A stretch of DNA of 64,000 nucleotides from Alteromonas genovensis (lineage in GTDB: Bacteria; Pseudomonadota; Gammaproteobacteria; Enterobacterales; Alteromonadaceae): NCBI RefSeq assembly GCF_010500895.1, contig NZ_JAAAWO010000001.1:186001-250000 (forward strand), read 5' to 3'. A program made the position numbers and the translations under genes. The notes under the pieces were generated by a model. That model saw only the letters and a list, made by a program, of their open reading frames with translations. It was not told where the DNA came from and searched no databases. The stretch's first letter is position 1; each line of letters opens with the position of its first letter. Shown piece by piece: positions 20,398 to 32,402 of the stretch.

Positions 20398-21357
20398 TTA
20401 TGCGTTTAGCTTTTCGCGAAGTAAGGTTTCAAGCTTATCTTGGTCAGCAGCGAAATTACGGATCCCCTCTGACAGCTTTTCTGTTGCCATTGCGTCTTGA
20501 TTCATATCCCAGCGGAATTCGCTTTCAGTTAAGCGCGGACCAGGAGTTTGTGTTGCGCCATTGTCTTTAAGCATCACCTCAAGCTCACCGGGTTCATTGG
20601 CAAGTTCTTCGAGTAAAGCAGGGCTAATGGTTAAGCGGTCGCACCCTGCCAACGCCTGAATTTCGCCAATATTACGGAAGCTAGCACCCATTACTACGGT
20701 GTTGTAGCCGTGGTCTTTATAATAGTTATAAATACTGGTGACCGACACTACGCCTGGGTCTTCGCTGGCAGCGTAAGATTCTTTGCCCGTAGATTTCTTG
20801 TACCAATCTAGAATACGGCCCACAAAAGGAGAAATGAGATAGGCGCCTGCTTCAGCACATGCTCTTGCCTGGGCGAAACTAAATAACAAAGTAAGGTTGC
20901 ACTGAATTCCTTGTTTTTCTAAAACCTCTGCCGCTTGAATGCCTTCCCAAGTCGATGCAATTTTAATAAGAATGCGTGACTTATCGATACCCGCGTCTTT
21001 ATAAAGCTGAACTAGGCGTTCTGCTTTTTCGATAGTGGCCGCAGTGTCGAAAGATAATCGAGCATCCACTTCGGTAGAAATGCGACCAGGAATAGTGCCT
21101 GAAATTTCTTTACCAATAGCGACAGCGAGTTTGTCTGAGGCATCAATAAGCTGCTGGTCAGCGTCGTTCGACTGCAATTTAGCCCAGGCTACGGCGTCGT
21201 CAATCAAGCTTGCATACTGTGGTAAGCCAGCCGCTTTTAACAATAAAGACGGATTAGTAGTAGCGTCGACAGGCTGGTATTTTTTTATAGCGTCAATGTC
21301 ACCGGTGTCGGCAACAACGGTAGTGATATCACGTAACGATGCTAGCTGATTGCTCAT
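20398..21357 (-). CDS. tal: Transaldolase
   Basis: Non-oxidative pentose phosphate enzyme of 319 residues, class I TalB type. The Schiff-base lysine is in [18 protein letters not shown] near residue 134, and the [14 protein letters not shown] start motif and [13 protein letters not shown] are intact. It is the first gene of the tal-pgi operon. A 9-bp hairpin in its leader (21389-21411) may affect expression. Confidence 0.97.
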   Translation of the reverse strand: MSNQLASLRDITTVVADTGDIDAIKKYQPVDATTNPSLLLKAAGLPQYASLIDDAVAWAKLQSNDADQQLIDASDKLAVAIGKEISGTIPGRISTEVDARLSFDTAATIEKAERLVQLYKDAGIDKSRILIKIASTWEGIQAAEVLEKQGIQCNLTLLFSFAQARACAEAGAYLISPFVGRILDWYKKSTGKESYAASEDPGVVSVTSIYNYYKDHGYNTVVMGASFRNIGEIQALAGCDRLTISPALLEELANEPGELEVMLKDNGATQTPGPRLTESEFRWDMNQDAMATEKLSEGIRNFAADQDKLETLLREKLNA

Positions 21358-21388
21358 AATTCTCTCTATTAGTCATTCAAAATTTGTA

Positions 21389-21411
21389 CAACTTGTCAGA
21401 GAGACAAGTTG
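21389..21411 (-). promoter_or_regulatory. Stem-loop upstream of tal
   Basis: A perfect 9-bp stem CAACTTGTC / GACAAGTTG with a 5-base loop, 32 bases before the tal start codon. It could be an operator dyad or a 5'-leader hairpin; no factor can be named. Confidence 0.45.
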
Positions 21412-21656
21412 AATAAAATGGTTCGTTTTTCTGCGAGTAGGGAATTAACGTTTGATTACGTTAATGAAATTCTTATAGAACATAGTTATACCAAAATCAT
21501 GTGACAAATTATAGCTTACAGGCGCTAATTTACTGCTAATCGGATTTCTCTGTTAAGCCAATTTGTATGTTTGTTGCAGGGTGTTATTTTTTCACTATCA
21601 GGTGGTGATATACTCGAGTTTATAAGAGCTAGTCTGTAGAAACCTAAGGAGTTGAC

Positions 21657-22433
21657 ATGTTAGTTGTAGTTTCCCCAGCAAAGAATCTTGATTTCGAAAC
21701 TGAAATTCCAGTGAGTACGTTTACTCAGCCAACCATGATGGACGATACAAAGCGTCTTATGGAAGTGTGTCGAACGTTGTCGCCAGCAGACTTATCGTCA
21801 CTAATGAAAATTAGCGATAAGCTAGCAACCCTAAACGCCAATCGTTTCGCTGAATTTTCTACTCCTTTTGATAAAGACAATGCTCGTCAGGCCATGTATG
21901 CCTTTAATGGTGACGTTTATACCGGGCTTGATGCATATACCCTCAGCGATGAATCGGTAGCTTTTGCACAAGATCACTTAAGAATCTTATCTGGGCTGTA
22001 TGGTCTTTTACGTCCGCTTGATCTAATGCAAGCCTACCGCTTGGAAATGGGGACAAAACTGTCAAACCCAGAGGGAAAAGACCTGTACGAATTTTGGGGC
22101 GACCGCATTACGAAAGTACTCAATGAAGCCCTTAGTGCTCAAGGTGACAATGTGCTTATTAATTTGGCGTCTAATGAATATTTCAAAGCAGTAAAGAAAA
22201 AAGAATTAGACGGCATGGTTATTACGCCTACGTTCAAAGACTGCAAAAACGGGCAGTATAAGATCATCAGCTTTTTCGCTAAAAAAGCGCGAGGCCTCAT
22301 GGCCCGTTATATTATTGAGAATAAAGTGGCTGATGTAGACGGGTTAAAAGCGTTTGACACTGATGGTTACCAGTTTAGTGAAGAACAAAGCTCCTCAACT
22401 GAGCTTGTCTTTTTGCGCAACCAAGAAGCGTAA
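21657..22433 (+). CDS. yaaA: YaaA peroxide stress protein (UPF0246/DUF328)
   Basis: Cytoplasmic protein of 258 residues. In E. coli, YaaA lowers intracellular free iron during hydrogen peroxide stress and is induced by OxyR. Family signatures seen: [14 protein letters not shown] at the N terminus, [40 protein letters not shown] and [12 protein letters not shown] good ribosome site (AAGGAG) precedes the ATG. It is divergent from tal. An OxyR site could not be assigned by eye. Confidence 0.95.
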   Translation: MLVVVSPAKNLDFETEIPVSTFTQPTMMDDTKRLMEVCRTLSPADLSSLMKISDKLATLNANRFAEFSTPFDKDNARQAMYAFNGDVYTGLDAYTLSDESVAFAQDHLRILSGLYGLLRPLDLMQAYRLEMGTKLSNPEGKDLYEFWGDRITKVLNEALSAQGDNVLINLASNEYFKAVKKKELDGMVITPTFKDCKNGQYKIISFFAKKARGLMARYIIENKVADVDGLKAFDTDGYQFSEEQSSSTELVFLRNQEA

Positions 22434-22477
22434 GCCAAAAAGAATAACCTTGAAGCGATACCAGAAGACGTAATACT

Positions 22478-22508
22478 TAGCCGGCACGCAAGATGGCGTG
22501 TCGGTCTT
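22478..22508 (+). terminator. Possible terminator after yaaA
   Basis: A 9-bp stem with one G-U pair (CCGGCACGC / GCGTGTCGG) lies 48 bases after yaaA, but the following T-tract is poor. The rest of the 347-base gap to the next gene shows no feature I can support. Confidence 0.4.
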
Positions 22509-22780
22509 GCTGTCTGCATACTTCAAAGGTACTTTTTACTGATATCTCTACTAGAAGACTCCCTTTCGAACAGATACCTACTTTTATAAGCCAACTTCTC
22601 TTTTAATCAGCACCTCTTGTATATATTGCGTAACAATTGATATGCACACATACATAGCACTTTGTGTTGATAAGGCCTAAAGTAGGCGTTAATCAATTAG
22701 GTTTGTAGTCTACGGGGGCAGGGGCCAGATGTACTGTTCTAGACAAAACCTATTAAAAATAAAACGACAAGGGAAAAGGT

Positions 22781-24613
22781 ATGATTATAAGAAAAATGTT
22801 GTTGATTAGCAGTGCAGTCGCACTAGCACTAGGTACATCAGTTGCTATCGCAAATTCTCATAATGACGCTCTAAAAGAGCCAACCGTTATGCAAAAAGCT
22901 CAAAATGAGCATGAAAAACTCTTTGCGCTTTTTGCAGCATCGGACGAGCGTAATTTAGCGCTAAACCCTGTAATGGCTATATTCCGCGGTGATATGCGAC
23001 GTGCAGATCGCTTGGGCGATTTTTTAACTGATGCTCATGATTTAGCAAGCAGGACTAATACACAGCTCAATTTATCGGAACTTGCGCAGATTGATAGAAG
23101 CAAGTTAGATGATACTGACAAATTGGCTTATGACGTATTTAAATACAATCAAGAGCGCGCACTTGAGATGTCCTCTCCTGAGATAAGCGCCTTAACCCGC
23201 GTGCGTCCTGTTAATCACTTTAGCGGGTTCCATACTTTCTATCCATCATTTGCAAGCGGTAAGGGCGCAGCTCCTTTTAAAACCGTTGAAGACTACGAGA
23301 ACAACTTATCACGCCACAAAGACTATATTGCTATTTCAGACCGAGCTATAGAGCGTTTTAAAGAGGGAATGGAATCTGGCGTGTTAGAAACTACTCTAAC
23401 CATAGACCGCGTTATAAAGCAGTTTGATACACAGCTAGCAATACCGCTGAAAGAATCTCAGTTTTGGGGGCCTATGACCATGCTTCCAGAATCATTTTCT
23501 GGTGAAGAAAAGGCTCGCTTAACGAGTGAATATGAGCAGGCTACGCAAGACATTTACGATGCAACCACACGTATGCGCGATTTTCTTCAAACTGAGTACT
23601 TGCCTGTTGCTCGTGAAACCATCGGTTTGAGCGACATGAAAGGCGGAGCAAAGCTTTATGAGCTGATGGTAGAGGGCTCGACTACATTACCTTTGACTCC
23701 TGACGAACTGCATGAACTTGGGCTTAGAGAAGTTAAGCGCGTTAAAAACGACATGCTAGCAATAAAAGACGAAGTTGAATTTGACGGCACGTTAAACGAA
23801 TTGTTTGATTTCGTGCGCACAGACCCGCAGTTTAAGCCTGAAAGTCGTGAAGCACTGACCCAAAGTTATTATCGTATTGGCAAAGAGGTAGACAAGAAAA
23901 TTGGTGAGTATTTCTCATTATTGCCAAAGTCAGAGCTAGAGATAAAGCCTTACGATCCGGCTATTGAGCAGTTTAGCGCCGGTGGTTCTTATCAACCGGG
24001 TACGCCTGATGGGTCACGTCCAGGAACGTTTTTCTTTAATGCCTATGATCTACCTAGCCGTTTAACTACGGGGAACGTGACGCTATATCTTCACGAGGGC
24101 GCACCGGGCCATCATTTTCAAATAAGCCTTGCTCAAGAAAATGACTCACTGCCTTCGTTTATGCGCTTTAGCTTTTTACCCGCTTTCGGCGAGGGATGGG
24201 CGCTTTACTCTGAAACGCTAGGGTACGAAATGGGCTTCTTCGACGATCCGTGGAACCGTTACGGTACATTGCAAGATGAGCAGTTAAGAGCCATGCGCTT
24301 GGTGGTTGATACCGGTATTCACGCCAAGGGCTGGAGCAGAGAAAAAGCCATCGACTTTATGCTCGATAACTCAGGCATGACGCGCACTGAGGTAGTGGCA
24401 GAGGTTGAGCGTTATATTGCTATTCCCTCACAAGCCTTATCTTACAAGGTTGGTGCATTAAAAATACAAGAGTTACGCGCGCGGGCTGAACAAGCCCTTG
24501 GCAAGAATTTTGATATTCGAGAATTCCATGCGCAGGTATTAAACTCAGGTGGCATTCCGCTGGCTATTCTTGAACAAAAAATAGACCGCTGGATAGCCAG
24601 TCAAAAAAGCTAG
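22781..24613 (+). CDS. Exported DUF885 family protein, putative metallopeptidase
   Basis: Protein of 610 residues with a Sec signal peptide (cleavage near AIA-NSH at about 25), so periplasmic. It belongs to DUF885, whose members carry a conserved H-E-G-x-P-G-H-H motif, here HEGAPGHH at 438-445, followed by EGWALYSE. These look like a gluzincin-type zinc site (HExxH-like His/Glu pair plus a downstream Glu), which suggests peptidase activity. The substrate is unknown. It is monocistronic with its own terminator. The family is often present in several copies in marine Alteromonadales. Confidence 0.85.
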   Translation: MIIRKMLLISSAVALALGTSVAIANSHNDALKEPTVMQKAQNEHEKLFALFAASDERNLALNPVMAIFRGDMRRADRLGDFLTDAHDLASRTNTQLNLSELAQIDRSKLDDTDKLAYDVFKYNQERALEMSSPEISALTRVRPVNHFSGFHTFYPSFASGKGAAPFKTVEDYENNLSRHKDYIAISDRAIERFKEGMESGVLETTLTIDRVIKQFDTQLAIPLKESQFWGPMTMLPESFSGEEKARLTSEYEQATQDIYDATTRMRDFLQTEYLPVARETIGLSDMKGGAKLYELMVEGSTTLPLTPDELHELGLREVKRVKNDMLAIKDEVEFDGTLNELFDFVRTDPQFKPESREALTQSYYRIGKEVDKKIGEYFSLLPKSELEIKPYDPAIEQFSAGGSYQPGTPDGSRPGTFFFNAYDLPSRLTTGNVTLYLHEGAPGHHFQISLAQENDSLPSFMRFSFLPAFGEGWALYSETLGYEMGFFDDPWNRYGTLQDEQLRAMRLVVDTGIHAKGWSREKAIDFMLDNSGMTRTEVVAEVERYIAIPSQALSYKVGALKIQELRARAEQALGKNFDIREFHAQVLNSGGIPLAILEQKIDRWIASQKS

Positions 24614-24666
24614 TCAAAAAAGTTAGCCTCTTTAAAAAGTACGCACAAAGCCAGCTTTTGCTATCT

Positions 24667-24700
24667 CCAGCTTTTGCTATTAAGTGAAAGCTGGTTTTTT
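24667..24700 (+). terminator. Terminator of the DUF885 gene
   Basis: An 8-bp stem CCAGCTTT / AAAGCTGG followed by TTTTTT. The 14-base left part (CCAGCTTTTGCTAT) also occurs at 24652-24665, giving a short direct repeat. Confidence 0.8.
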
Positions 24701-24753
24701 GATCTCACTTCCTCTACTCTAAAATTCAGCCCGTCGGGACTGGAAAGTAAAGT

Positions 24754-25977
24754 ATGGGGAACGCAATGGAGCAACATAATGGATTTTTCGCGACTTTAGC
24801 CGCTATTGGCTTTGTCTGTGTAGCGTTAAGCCTTTCTGGCTGCCAAAGCACCTCACAGCAGGTGAGTAGCAGCGATGATGTTTCCGACGACCTGTCTTCT
24901 ACACTCAACTGGCAAAGCGACAAATTTAGCCAAATCAAGGTTATTAAGCCCCATGAGATATTGGTGCTCACACCCCACCAAAAAGCGGAATTTTTATCCT
25001 TTTTCAATAGCGACGAACAGCAAAATGTGTCCCCCAATTTTCGTATATCCAACTTTTTAGAGAAATGGGCTACAGATTTTAGTTACGCAGGAGACACATT
25101 TACTGCAACAGAAGCCTTTGAAAAAAGGTCGGGAAACTGCCTGACGCTGGCAATACTAACCACTGCACTCGCTAACGTTGTTGGGTTAGATGTATATTAC
25201 AAAAAGGTGTTCACACCGCCTATTTATAGGCGCCATAATCATGTTTTGACCACCTCTGCCCATGTTAAAACCATTGTGCTTGACCCTGAGGCGGAAGAGA
25301 AAAAGCTTGGTGTTGTATTTTTTCGCAGCCGAACCGTTATTGATTACTTCCCCTCATCGCTTAACGACACAGGGGAATACGTAGCCTTTAACGATTTTAT
25401 TTCTATGTATTATCAAAACAAAGCGGCAAAGGCGATGGCAGTGAATAACTCGTCGCTAGTCTACAGTTTACTGGCTACCACTATGCGCCAAAGCCCGCTT
25501 AATTCAGAAACCCTTAACGCTTTGGCGGTGTTTTATCGTCAGAACATGCTGCATAAAAAAGCGCGTGACATATATGAATTTGCGATTGAGAATAACGTTG
25601 AATCTATACACACCTTATCGAACTACGCTGTGCTGTTATCCGATGTAGGAGATAGTGCAACATTAGCGAAAATAGGAAGTAAGCTATTGGACGTGGAAGA
25701 AAGCAACCCCTATCAATGGTACGACCAAGGCGTTAAATATCTGAATCAAGGTGAAACAAGAAGGGCGGTTGCCTTTTTCAACAAGTCGGTAAAAACTGGC
25801 CCGTACCTGAGTGAAGGTTATATGGGGTTAGCAAAAGCATACTTTTTACTTGGCGATATAGAACGATCAGAGTCGAAGCTTAAAAAAGCAAAGGAACTCG
25901 CCTTTGGTGAAAAGGAACGAGGATTATACGCTGCAAAGCTTGATGCCCTGCAGCGTGTTAATAGATTTACCGATTAA
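24754..25977 (+). CDS. Lipoprotein with transglutaminase-like domain and TPR repeats
   Basis: Protein of 407 residues. A lipobox LSLSGC puts the lipidated cysteine at 30. Next comes a transglutaminase/cysteine-protease-like domain with C129 (RSGNCLTLAIL), H163 (RRHNHVL) and D177 (VLDPE), a plausible Cys-His-Asp triad. The C-terminal part (about 225-400) is built of helical TPR-like repeats. The second ATG at 24766 (GGGGA upstream) is an alternative start. The domain pair suggests an outer- or inner-membrane anchored peptide-processing or protein-binding factor; the substrate is unknown. It is monocistronic and convergent with fadH. Confidence 0.82.
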   Translation: MGNAMEQHNGFFATLAAIGFVCVALSLSGCQSTSQQVSSSDDVSDDLSSTLNWQSDKFSQIKVIKPHEILVLTPHQKAEFLSFFNSDEQQNVSPNFRISNFLEKWATDFSYAGDTFTATEAFEKRSGNCLTLAILTTALANVVGLDVYYKKVFTPPIYRRHNHVLTTSAHVKTIVLDPEAEEKKLGVVFFRSRTVIDYFPSSLNDTGEYVAFNDFISMYYQNKAAKAMAVNNSSLVYSLLATTMRQSPLNSETLNALAVFYRQNMLHKKARDIYEFAIENNVESIHTLSNYAVLLSDVGDSATLAKIGSKLLDVEESNPYQWYDQGVKYLNQGETRRAVAFFNKSVKTGPYLSEGYMGLAKAYFLLGDIERSESKLKKAKELAFGEKERGLYAAKLDALQRVNRFTD

Positions 25978-26016
25978 TTAGCAAAGTAACTTTATTATTT
26001 AGACAACCAAAAACGC

Positions 26017-28092
<2,076 letters not shown>

Positions 28093-28311
28093 TTATTTAA
28101 AGCAAAACGTGTTGAGGTGGATAATCTTAATTGCACAGGTCGCAAAGCAAGCGTTACAACATATAAGTCACAGTTTACCAGCCGCACCTAACAAGCCTCT
28201 TTTATGCCTAATACAACATAATAATATGTGAATACATAAAATAGTGCTGCTCTGATTATTTACTAGGAACAGCATATCGTAAAGAGAGTTTATTAAAATA
28301 TAGAGGACATA

Positions 28312-28339
28312 AAAAAACGAGGTCAAAGACCTCGTTTTT
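28312..28339 (-). terminator. Terminator of the yggS-proC-yggT-DUF4426 block
   Basis: An 8-bp stem ACGAGGTC / GACCTCGT with a 3-base loop and a run of seven U on the minus strand, 30 bases after the DUF4426 stop. Confidence 0.85.
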
Positions 28340-28367
28340 AAAAAGTAGTCAATAAGGGCAGGGCGCC

Positions 28368-28805
28368 TTAGTCCACGTACATTTTTTGTTTAAACTTAAG
28401 GGTTTGCTTTTCAGCGGCTCTTTGAGCGGTGACTTCAAAGCGATAAGTTTCTTGGTCGCGAAACGGCAATACTGCCAAATAATAAATAGCGTCACCGTCT
28501 TCCACTTTCTTAAACGTCAGCTGCTTTTTACTACCAAGCAAGTTCGTTGCGTTGCCAGTCACTGATACTCGCTGAGCCTCGCCAGAGTCTTTATTTAACA
28601 CCGAAATATTCACTAGCGCATTGTATTTACTGCGAACGATACCGTAGCTAGCTGCCACCTCAGGTGTTAAAAACGGCGTATTCACTACCATGTAGTGCAC
28701 ATCCCACTCGCCGAGAGTTTCTTTTTGCTCCGCATGAGCCTGTACGCTTAGGCACATGAGTAGTGCACCTATAAACACTGATGACACTTTTTTAACTATA
28801 TTCAC
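28368..28805 (-). CDS. Exported DUF4426 domain protein
   Basis: Protein of 145 residues from a GTG start with GAGGA upstream, giving a clean signal peptide (MNIVKKVSSVFIGALLMCLS, cleaved after QAHA). The mature part of about 120 residues is a beta-rich DUF4426 domain (LGEWDVHYMVVNTPFLTPEVAASYGI). It is known as a conserved neighbour of yggT and proC in gammaproteobacteria, with no known function. The location predicts a periplasmic role. Longer readings from 28835 would spoil the signal peptide. Confidence 0.85.
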   Translation of the reverse strand: MNIVKKVSSVFIGALLMCLSVQAHAEQKETLGEWDVHYMVVNTPFLTPEVAASYGIVRSKYNALVNISVLNKDSGEAQRVSVTGNATNLLGSKKQLTFKKVEDGDAIYYLAVLPFRDQETYRFEVTAQRAAEKQTLKFKQKMYVD

Positions 28806-28950
28806 CGCTATTCCTCGCATTGACATTATCCGCACCGTTTTCTTTCGATTTGGTGGACAGCGTTAGCGTTAATCCTCACCTACGTAAATCTGCACCTACG
28901 TAAATCTTCACCTATAAAGAGAGAGGATTGCCCATCCATCATTTATACAC

Positions 28951-29490
28951 TCATAGCACTCTGAGCGCGTCTTGGATCAGCAGCTGTAAAAACTGTAATC
29001 CAATAATTGCGATAAGCACCGATAAATCAAGGCCGCCCAAGGGAGGAATAATTTTGCGAATAGGCGCTAAAAAGGGCTCGGTAAGCTGATGAAGCACATA
29101 GTCTATAGGAGACTGACCCTGTGAGACCCAGCTTAAAATTGCCCGCAATAACAGCACCCAGAACATAAGCGATAAGGTTTCTTTTATCACACCCATGACT
29201 GACATAATGGCAATCCCGATAGGGTTTAGATTGCCACCAGATATCAGTATTAAGGTAATGATTTTAAGCGCACAAACAGCAATCGCTAATACAAAGGTGG
29301 CCGTATCAAATCGACCTATGGACGGGATAACGCGTCGCAACGGTCCTACAATCGGATGTGTGGCCTTCACGATAAATTGGCTCATGGGGTTGTAAAAGTC
29401 TGCTTGTACCATCTGCAGCCACAACCTCAAGATGACAATCATCAGATAAAGGTTAAATAATGTATCGACTAAAAATACCGTTGCGTTCAT
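28951..29490 (-). CDS. yggT: YggT family membrane protein
   Basis: Inner-membrane protein of 179 residues with two YggT repeats, each a pair of transmembrane helices around an amphipathic segment (LRLWLQMVQADFYNPMSQFIVKATHPIVGPLRRVIP, then LRAILSWVSQGQSPIDYVLHQLTEPFLAPIRKIIPPLGG). The family has been linked with osmotic tolerance and membrane organisation in other bacteria. It lies 35 bases after proC, an order (yggS-proC-yggT) widely conserved. Confidence 0.93.
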   Translation of the reverse strand: MNATVFLVDTLFNLYLMIVILRLWLQMVQADFYNPMSQFIVKATHPIVGPLRRVIPSIGRFDTATFVLAIAVCALKIITLILISGGNLNPIGIAIMSVMGVIKETLSLMFWVLLLRAILSWVSQGQSPIDYVLHQLTEPFLAPIRKIIPPLGGLDLSVLIAIIGLQFLQLLIQDALRVL

Positions 29491-29525
29491 CTACTGTTTT
29501 TCCTAAAAAACGATTTCTAAAAACG

Positions 29526-30347
29526 TTAAAGCTGTTTTGCCATTTCTTCGGCTCGAGCGACGGCAGCGCGCATAGACTTGCTGACAATATCTTTTAAGCC
29601 TTCGTCAATGAACGTATTTACCGCTTGTGCGGTAGTGCCGCCTTTAGAGGTAACTTGGGCACGAAGCTCACTTAATTCAAGGTCTGGGTTATTGCACACC
29701 ATTTCGGCTGCACCTAGCATAGCTTGCTGTACCATAAGACGAGACTGGTCTTTATCAAACCCCATGTTCATGGCTTCTTCTTGCATGTTCTGAAGGAATA
29801 GGAAGAAGTACGCAGGACTACTGCCGGCAGCGGCAATGACACCGTTGATACCATCTTCTTCATTAACCCAAACGGTTTCACCTACGCTGTTCATTACATC
29901 GTCAACATAGGTTCTGTCTTCTTGCGTCACTGTGTCATCGGCATACATACCCGACATGCCTTTACCTAATAAACTTGGCGTATTAGGCATGATACGAACA
30001 ACTGGGTAGTCACCACCTAACATCTCTTGCAGGCGAGATACTGGAAGGCCTGCTGCAATACTCAAAAAGAGCTTACCTGCTAGGTCATTGTTTTTCTGTA
30101 AGTCGGCGCACATGTCGCCCATAATCTGTGGTTTTACTGCAAGCACAATGGCATCGGCAAACTGGCAGGCTTCATCGTTCGATTGGGTAGTTTGTATGCC
30201 GAACTCTTCTTTTAGCTTGTCTAATTTCGGCGTAGACGGGTTAGCTGCAAGTATATTTTCTTTTGCATAGCCAGACTGAATTAATCCACTAATGATGCTG
30301 CGGCTCATGTTGCCTGCGCCAATAAATGCCAATTTTTTCTGTTGCAT
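29526..30347 (-). CDS. proC: Pyrroline-5-carboxylate reductase
   Basis: NADPH-dependent last step of proline synthesis, 273 residues. The nucleotide-binding motif is AFIGAGNMSRSIISGL at the N terminus. The family signature near the C terminus is ELRAQVTSKGGTTAQAVNTF. The ATG at 30347 (MQQKKLAF) is preferred over an upstream in-frame start at 30416, because it gives the usual N terminus and has AGGA at proper distance. Confidence 0.96.
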   Translation of the reverse strand: MQQKKLAFIGAGNMSRSIISGLIQSGYAKENILAANPSTPKLDKLKEEFGIQTTQSNDEACQFADAIVLAVKPQIMGDMCADLQKNNDLAGKLFLSIAAGLPVSRLQEMLGGDYPVVRIMPNTPSLLGKGMSGMYADDTVTQEDRTYVDDVMNSVGETVWVNEEDGINGVIAAAGSSPAYFFLFLQNMQEEAMNMGFDKDQSRLMVQQAMLGAAEMVCNNPDLELSELRAQVTSKGGTTAQAVNTFIDEGLKDIVSKSMRAAVARAEEMAKQL

Positions 30348-30474
30348 GTAAATCCTATTTGTTGTCTGTTTAATGCTTAATTCAACACGCATAATCGCAT
30401 AAAGGTAACGTCGCAATTGCGTATTGCTGAATAAGTAGTTAAATCGTGCGTTTCAACGTTGTCGCTTCGTTTTT

Positions 30475-30536
30475 TGAACGTCAACGTTCAACTTTTCAAC
30501 GCTGATGGCTCATTTTCAACGCTGATGGCTCATTTT
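30475..30536. repeat. Palindrome and two tandem 20-bp repeats between yggS and proC
   Basis: A TGAACGT-CA-ACGTTCA palindrome (30475-30490) is followed by two exact copies of a 20-base unit at 30493-30512 and 30513-30532, with a further TTTT. The AACGCT/AACGTT core recurs several times in the 230-base gap. It is probably an intergenic repeat remnant; function unknown. Confidence 0.7.
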
Positions 30537-30583
30537 AAAACGCTCACGTTTCAGTGTTCAACGCTTACGCTTGGGGAGACGAC

Positions 30584-31270
30584 TCAACCACGTTTACCAA
30601 AAATAGCTGTGCCTATTCGCACCATTGTAGAACCATTTTTGATGGCAGCGTTCATATCGCTGCTCATTCCTACCGATAGGGTATCAAAATTGGCCAGCGA
30701 TTTGTGGTAATGGTCATATAATTCTTTCAGTTTACCGAGAGTAAGGGCTTGTTCTTCCTCGCTTGGATTGGCTTTTGGAATAGCCATGATCCCGCGAAGA
30801 CATAATTTTTCTTGTGATTCGATAAACTGAACTAAGCCGTCAAGTTCGCCAGATTTAACGCCAGACTTGCTGTCTTCATCATCAATGTTGAGTTGAATGC
30901 ATACATTTAGTGCGGGTAAGTTGTCGGGGCGTTGATCATTTAATCTTCGCGCCACTTTTTCTCTATCAACCGACTGTACCCAGTGAAAGTGCTCGGCTAC
31001 GACCTTGGTTTTATTCGATTGAATGGGGCCAATCATGTGCCACTCTATATCGGTGAGGTGAGCAAGTTCCTGAACTTTTTCAACACCTTCCTGAACATAG
31101 TTCTCTGCGAACATTTGTTGTCCCGCTTCATACGCTTCAATAATATCTGATACGGGTTTAGTTTTGCTTACCGCTAGTAATTTGACTGAATTTGGTGGAC
31201 GATGTACTGACGTAGCGACTTGTGTAATTCCCTCTAGTGCGGAATTTATTCTTTCTGCTATTGTTTGCAT
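30584..31270 (-). CDS. yggS: PLP homeostasis protein YggS (PROSC/YBL036C family)
   Basis: Alanine-racemase-like single TIM barrel of 228 residues that binds pyridoxal phosphate and keeps PLP and amino acid pools in balance; it has no known racemase activity. The PLP lysine is in LLAVSKTKPVSDI near residue 35. MAENYVQEGVEKVQEL and the GMSSDMNAAIKNGSTMVRIGTAIFG C terminus are family signatures. It is divergent from pilT with 27 bases between start codons, an arrangement conserved in gammaproteobacteria. Confidence 0.95.
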   Translation of the reverse strand: MQTIAERINSALEGITQVATSVHRPPNSVKLLAVSKTKPVSDIIEAYEAGQQMFAENYVQEGVEKVQELAHLTDIEWHMIGPIQSNKTKVVAEHFHWVQSVDREKVARRLNDQRPDNLPALNVCIQLNIDDEDSKSGVKSGELDGLVQFIESQEKLCLRGIMAIPKANPSEEEQALTLGKLKELYDHYHKSLANFDTLSVGMSSDMNAAIKNGSTMVRIGTAIFGKRG

Positions 31271-31297
31271 TATTCACCTTGTTATGGAGAAGTGGTT

Positions 31298-32341
31298 GTG
31301 GATATTACCGAACTTTTAGCGTTTAGTGTTAAGAATAACGCCTCAGATTTACATTTGTCAGCCGGACTTCCGCCGCTTATTCGCGTAGATGGCGAAATGC
31401 GTAAGCTCAATGTTCCAGCCCTTGATCACAAGCAGGTTCATGGCCTTGTTTATGAAATCATGAACGACATGCAACGCAAAGAATACGAGGAAAACTTAGA
31501 AACCGATTTTTCTTTTGAAGTAAAAGGGCTATCGCGATTTCGTGTAAACGCGTTTGTGCAAAATCGCGGCGCCGCAGCGGTACTTCGTACAATCCCAAGC
31601 GATGTGCTTACTCTAGACGACTTAGGTGCACCGGATATTTTCAAAGAAATTATCAATCAGCCAACTGGAATTGTGTTAGTGACTGGCGCTACCGGCTCGG
31701 GTAAAAGTACCACATTGGCGGCAATGGTTGATCACATTAATACTCACAAACGAGAGCATATTCTTACCATAGAAGACCCCATTGAATTTGTGCACGACAA
31801 TAAGCTTAGCTTAGTTAATCAGCGTGAAGTGCATCGGGACACACACTCGTTTAACAATGCGCTGCGCTCTGCGTTACGTGAAGATCCCGATGTCATTCTT
31901 GTAGGCGAGCTACGTGATTTAGAAACTATACGCCTTGCTATCTCCGCCGCGGAAACTGGTCACTTGGTATTTGGTACCTTGCATACCAACTCAGCGCCAA
32001 AAACTATCGACCGTATTATTGACGTGTTTCCGGCAGAGGAAAAGTCTATGGTGCGTTCCATGTTATCTGAATCCTTACGAGCGGTAATATCGCAAACCCT
32101 ATTGAAAAAAGTTGGCGGCGGACGAATAGCTGCCCATGAGATTATGGTGGGAATCCCGGCCATTAGAAACCTTATCCGCGAAGATAAAGTGCCGCAGATG
32201 TACTCGGTTATTCAGACCGGTCAGGCTCATGGCATGCAAACCATGGATCAGTGTTTGCAGCGCTTGGTGGCAATGGGCGTGATTACAAAACAAGATGCTG
32301 CGGCTAAGTCTGTTGATAAACAATCGATGAATAACTTCTAA
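31298..32341 (+). CDS. pilT: Type IV pilus retraction ATPase PilT
   Basis: Hexameric ATPase of 347 residues that drives pilus retraction and twitching motility. Walker A is GATGSGKST, and the Asp box, Walker B (DPDVILVGELRD) and His box (GHLVFGTLHT) are intact. The C-terminal AIRNLIRE retraction motif is present. The start is GTG at 31298, since GGAG lies 8 bases before it and it gives the usual N terminus (MDITELLAFSVKNNASDLHLS). The longer TTG reading overlaps yggS. It is followed by pilU 61 bases later. Confidence 0.96.
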   Translation: MDITELLAFSVKNNASDLHLSAGLPPLIRVDGEMRKLNVPALDHKQVHGLVYEIMNDMQRKEYEENLETDFSFEVKGLSRFRVNAFVQNRGAAAVLRTIPSDVLTLDDLGAPDIFKEIINQPTGIVLVTGATGSGKSTTLAAMVDHINTHKREHILTIEDPIEFVHDNKLSLVNQREVHRDTHSFNNALRSALREDPDVILVGELRDLETIRLAISAAETGHLVFGTLHTNSAPKTIDRIIDVFPAEEKSMVRSMLSESLRAVISQTLLKKVGGGRIAAHEIMVGIPAIRNLIREDKVPQMYSVIQTGQAHGMQTMDQCLQRLVAMGVITKQDAAAKSVDKQSMNNF

Positions 32342-32402
32342 AACGTTTGCTAAACATCCATATTCAGATTTAATTTTTCAGGTTTAAAACCCAGGAACCA
32401 TA

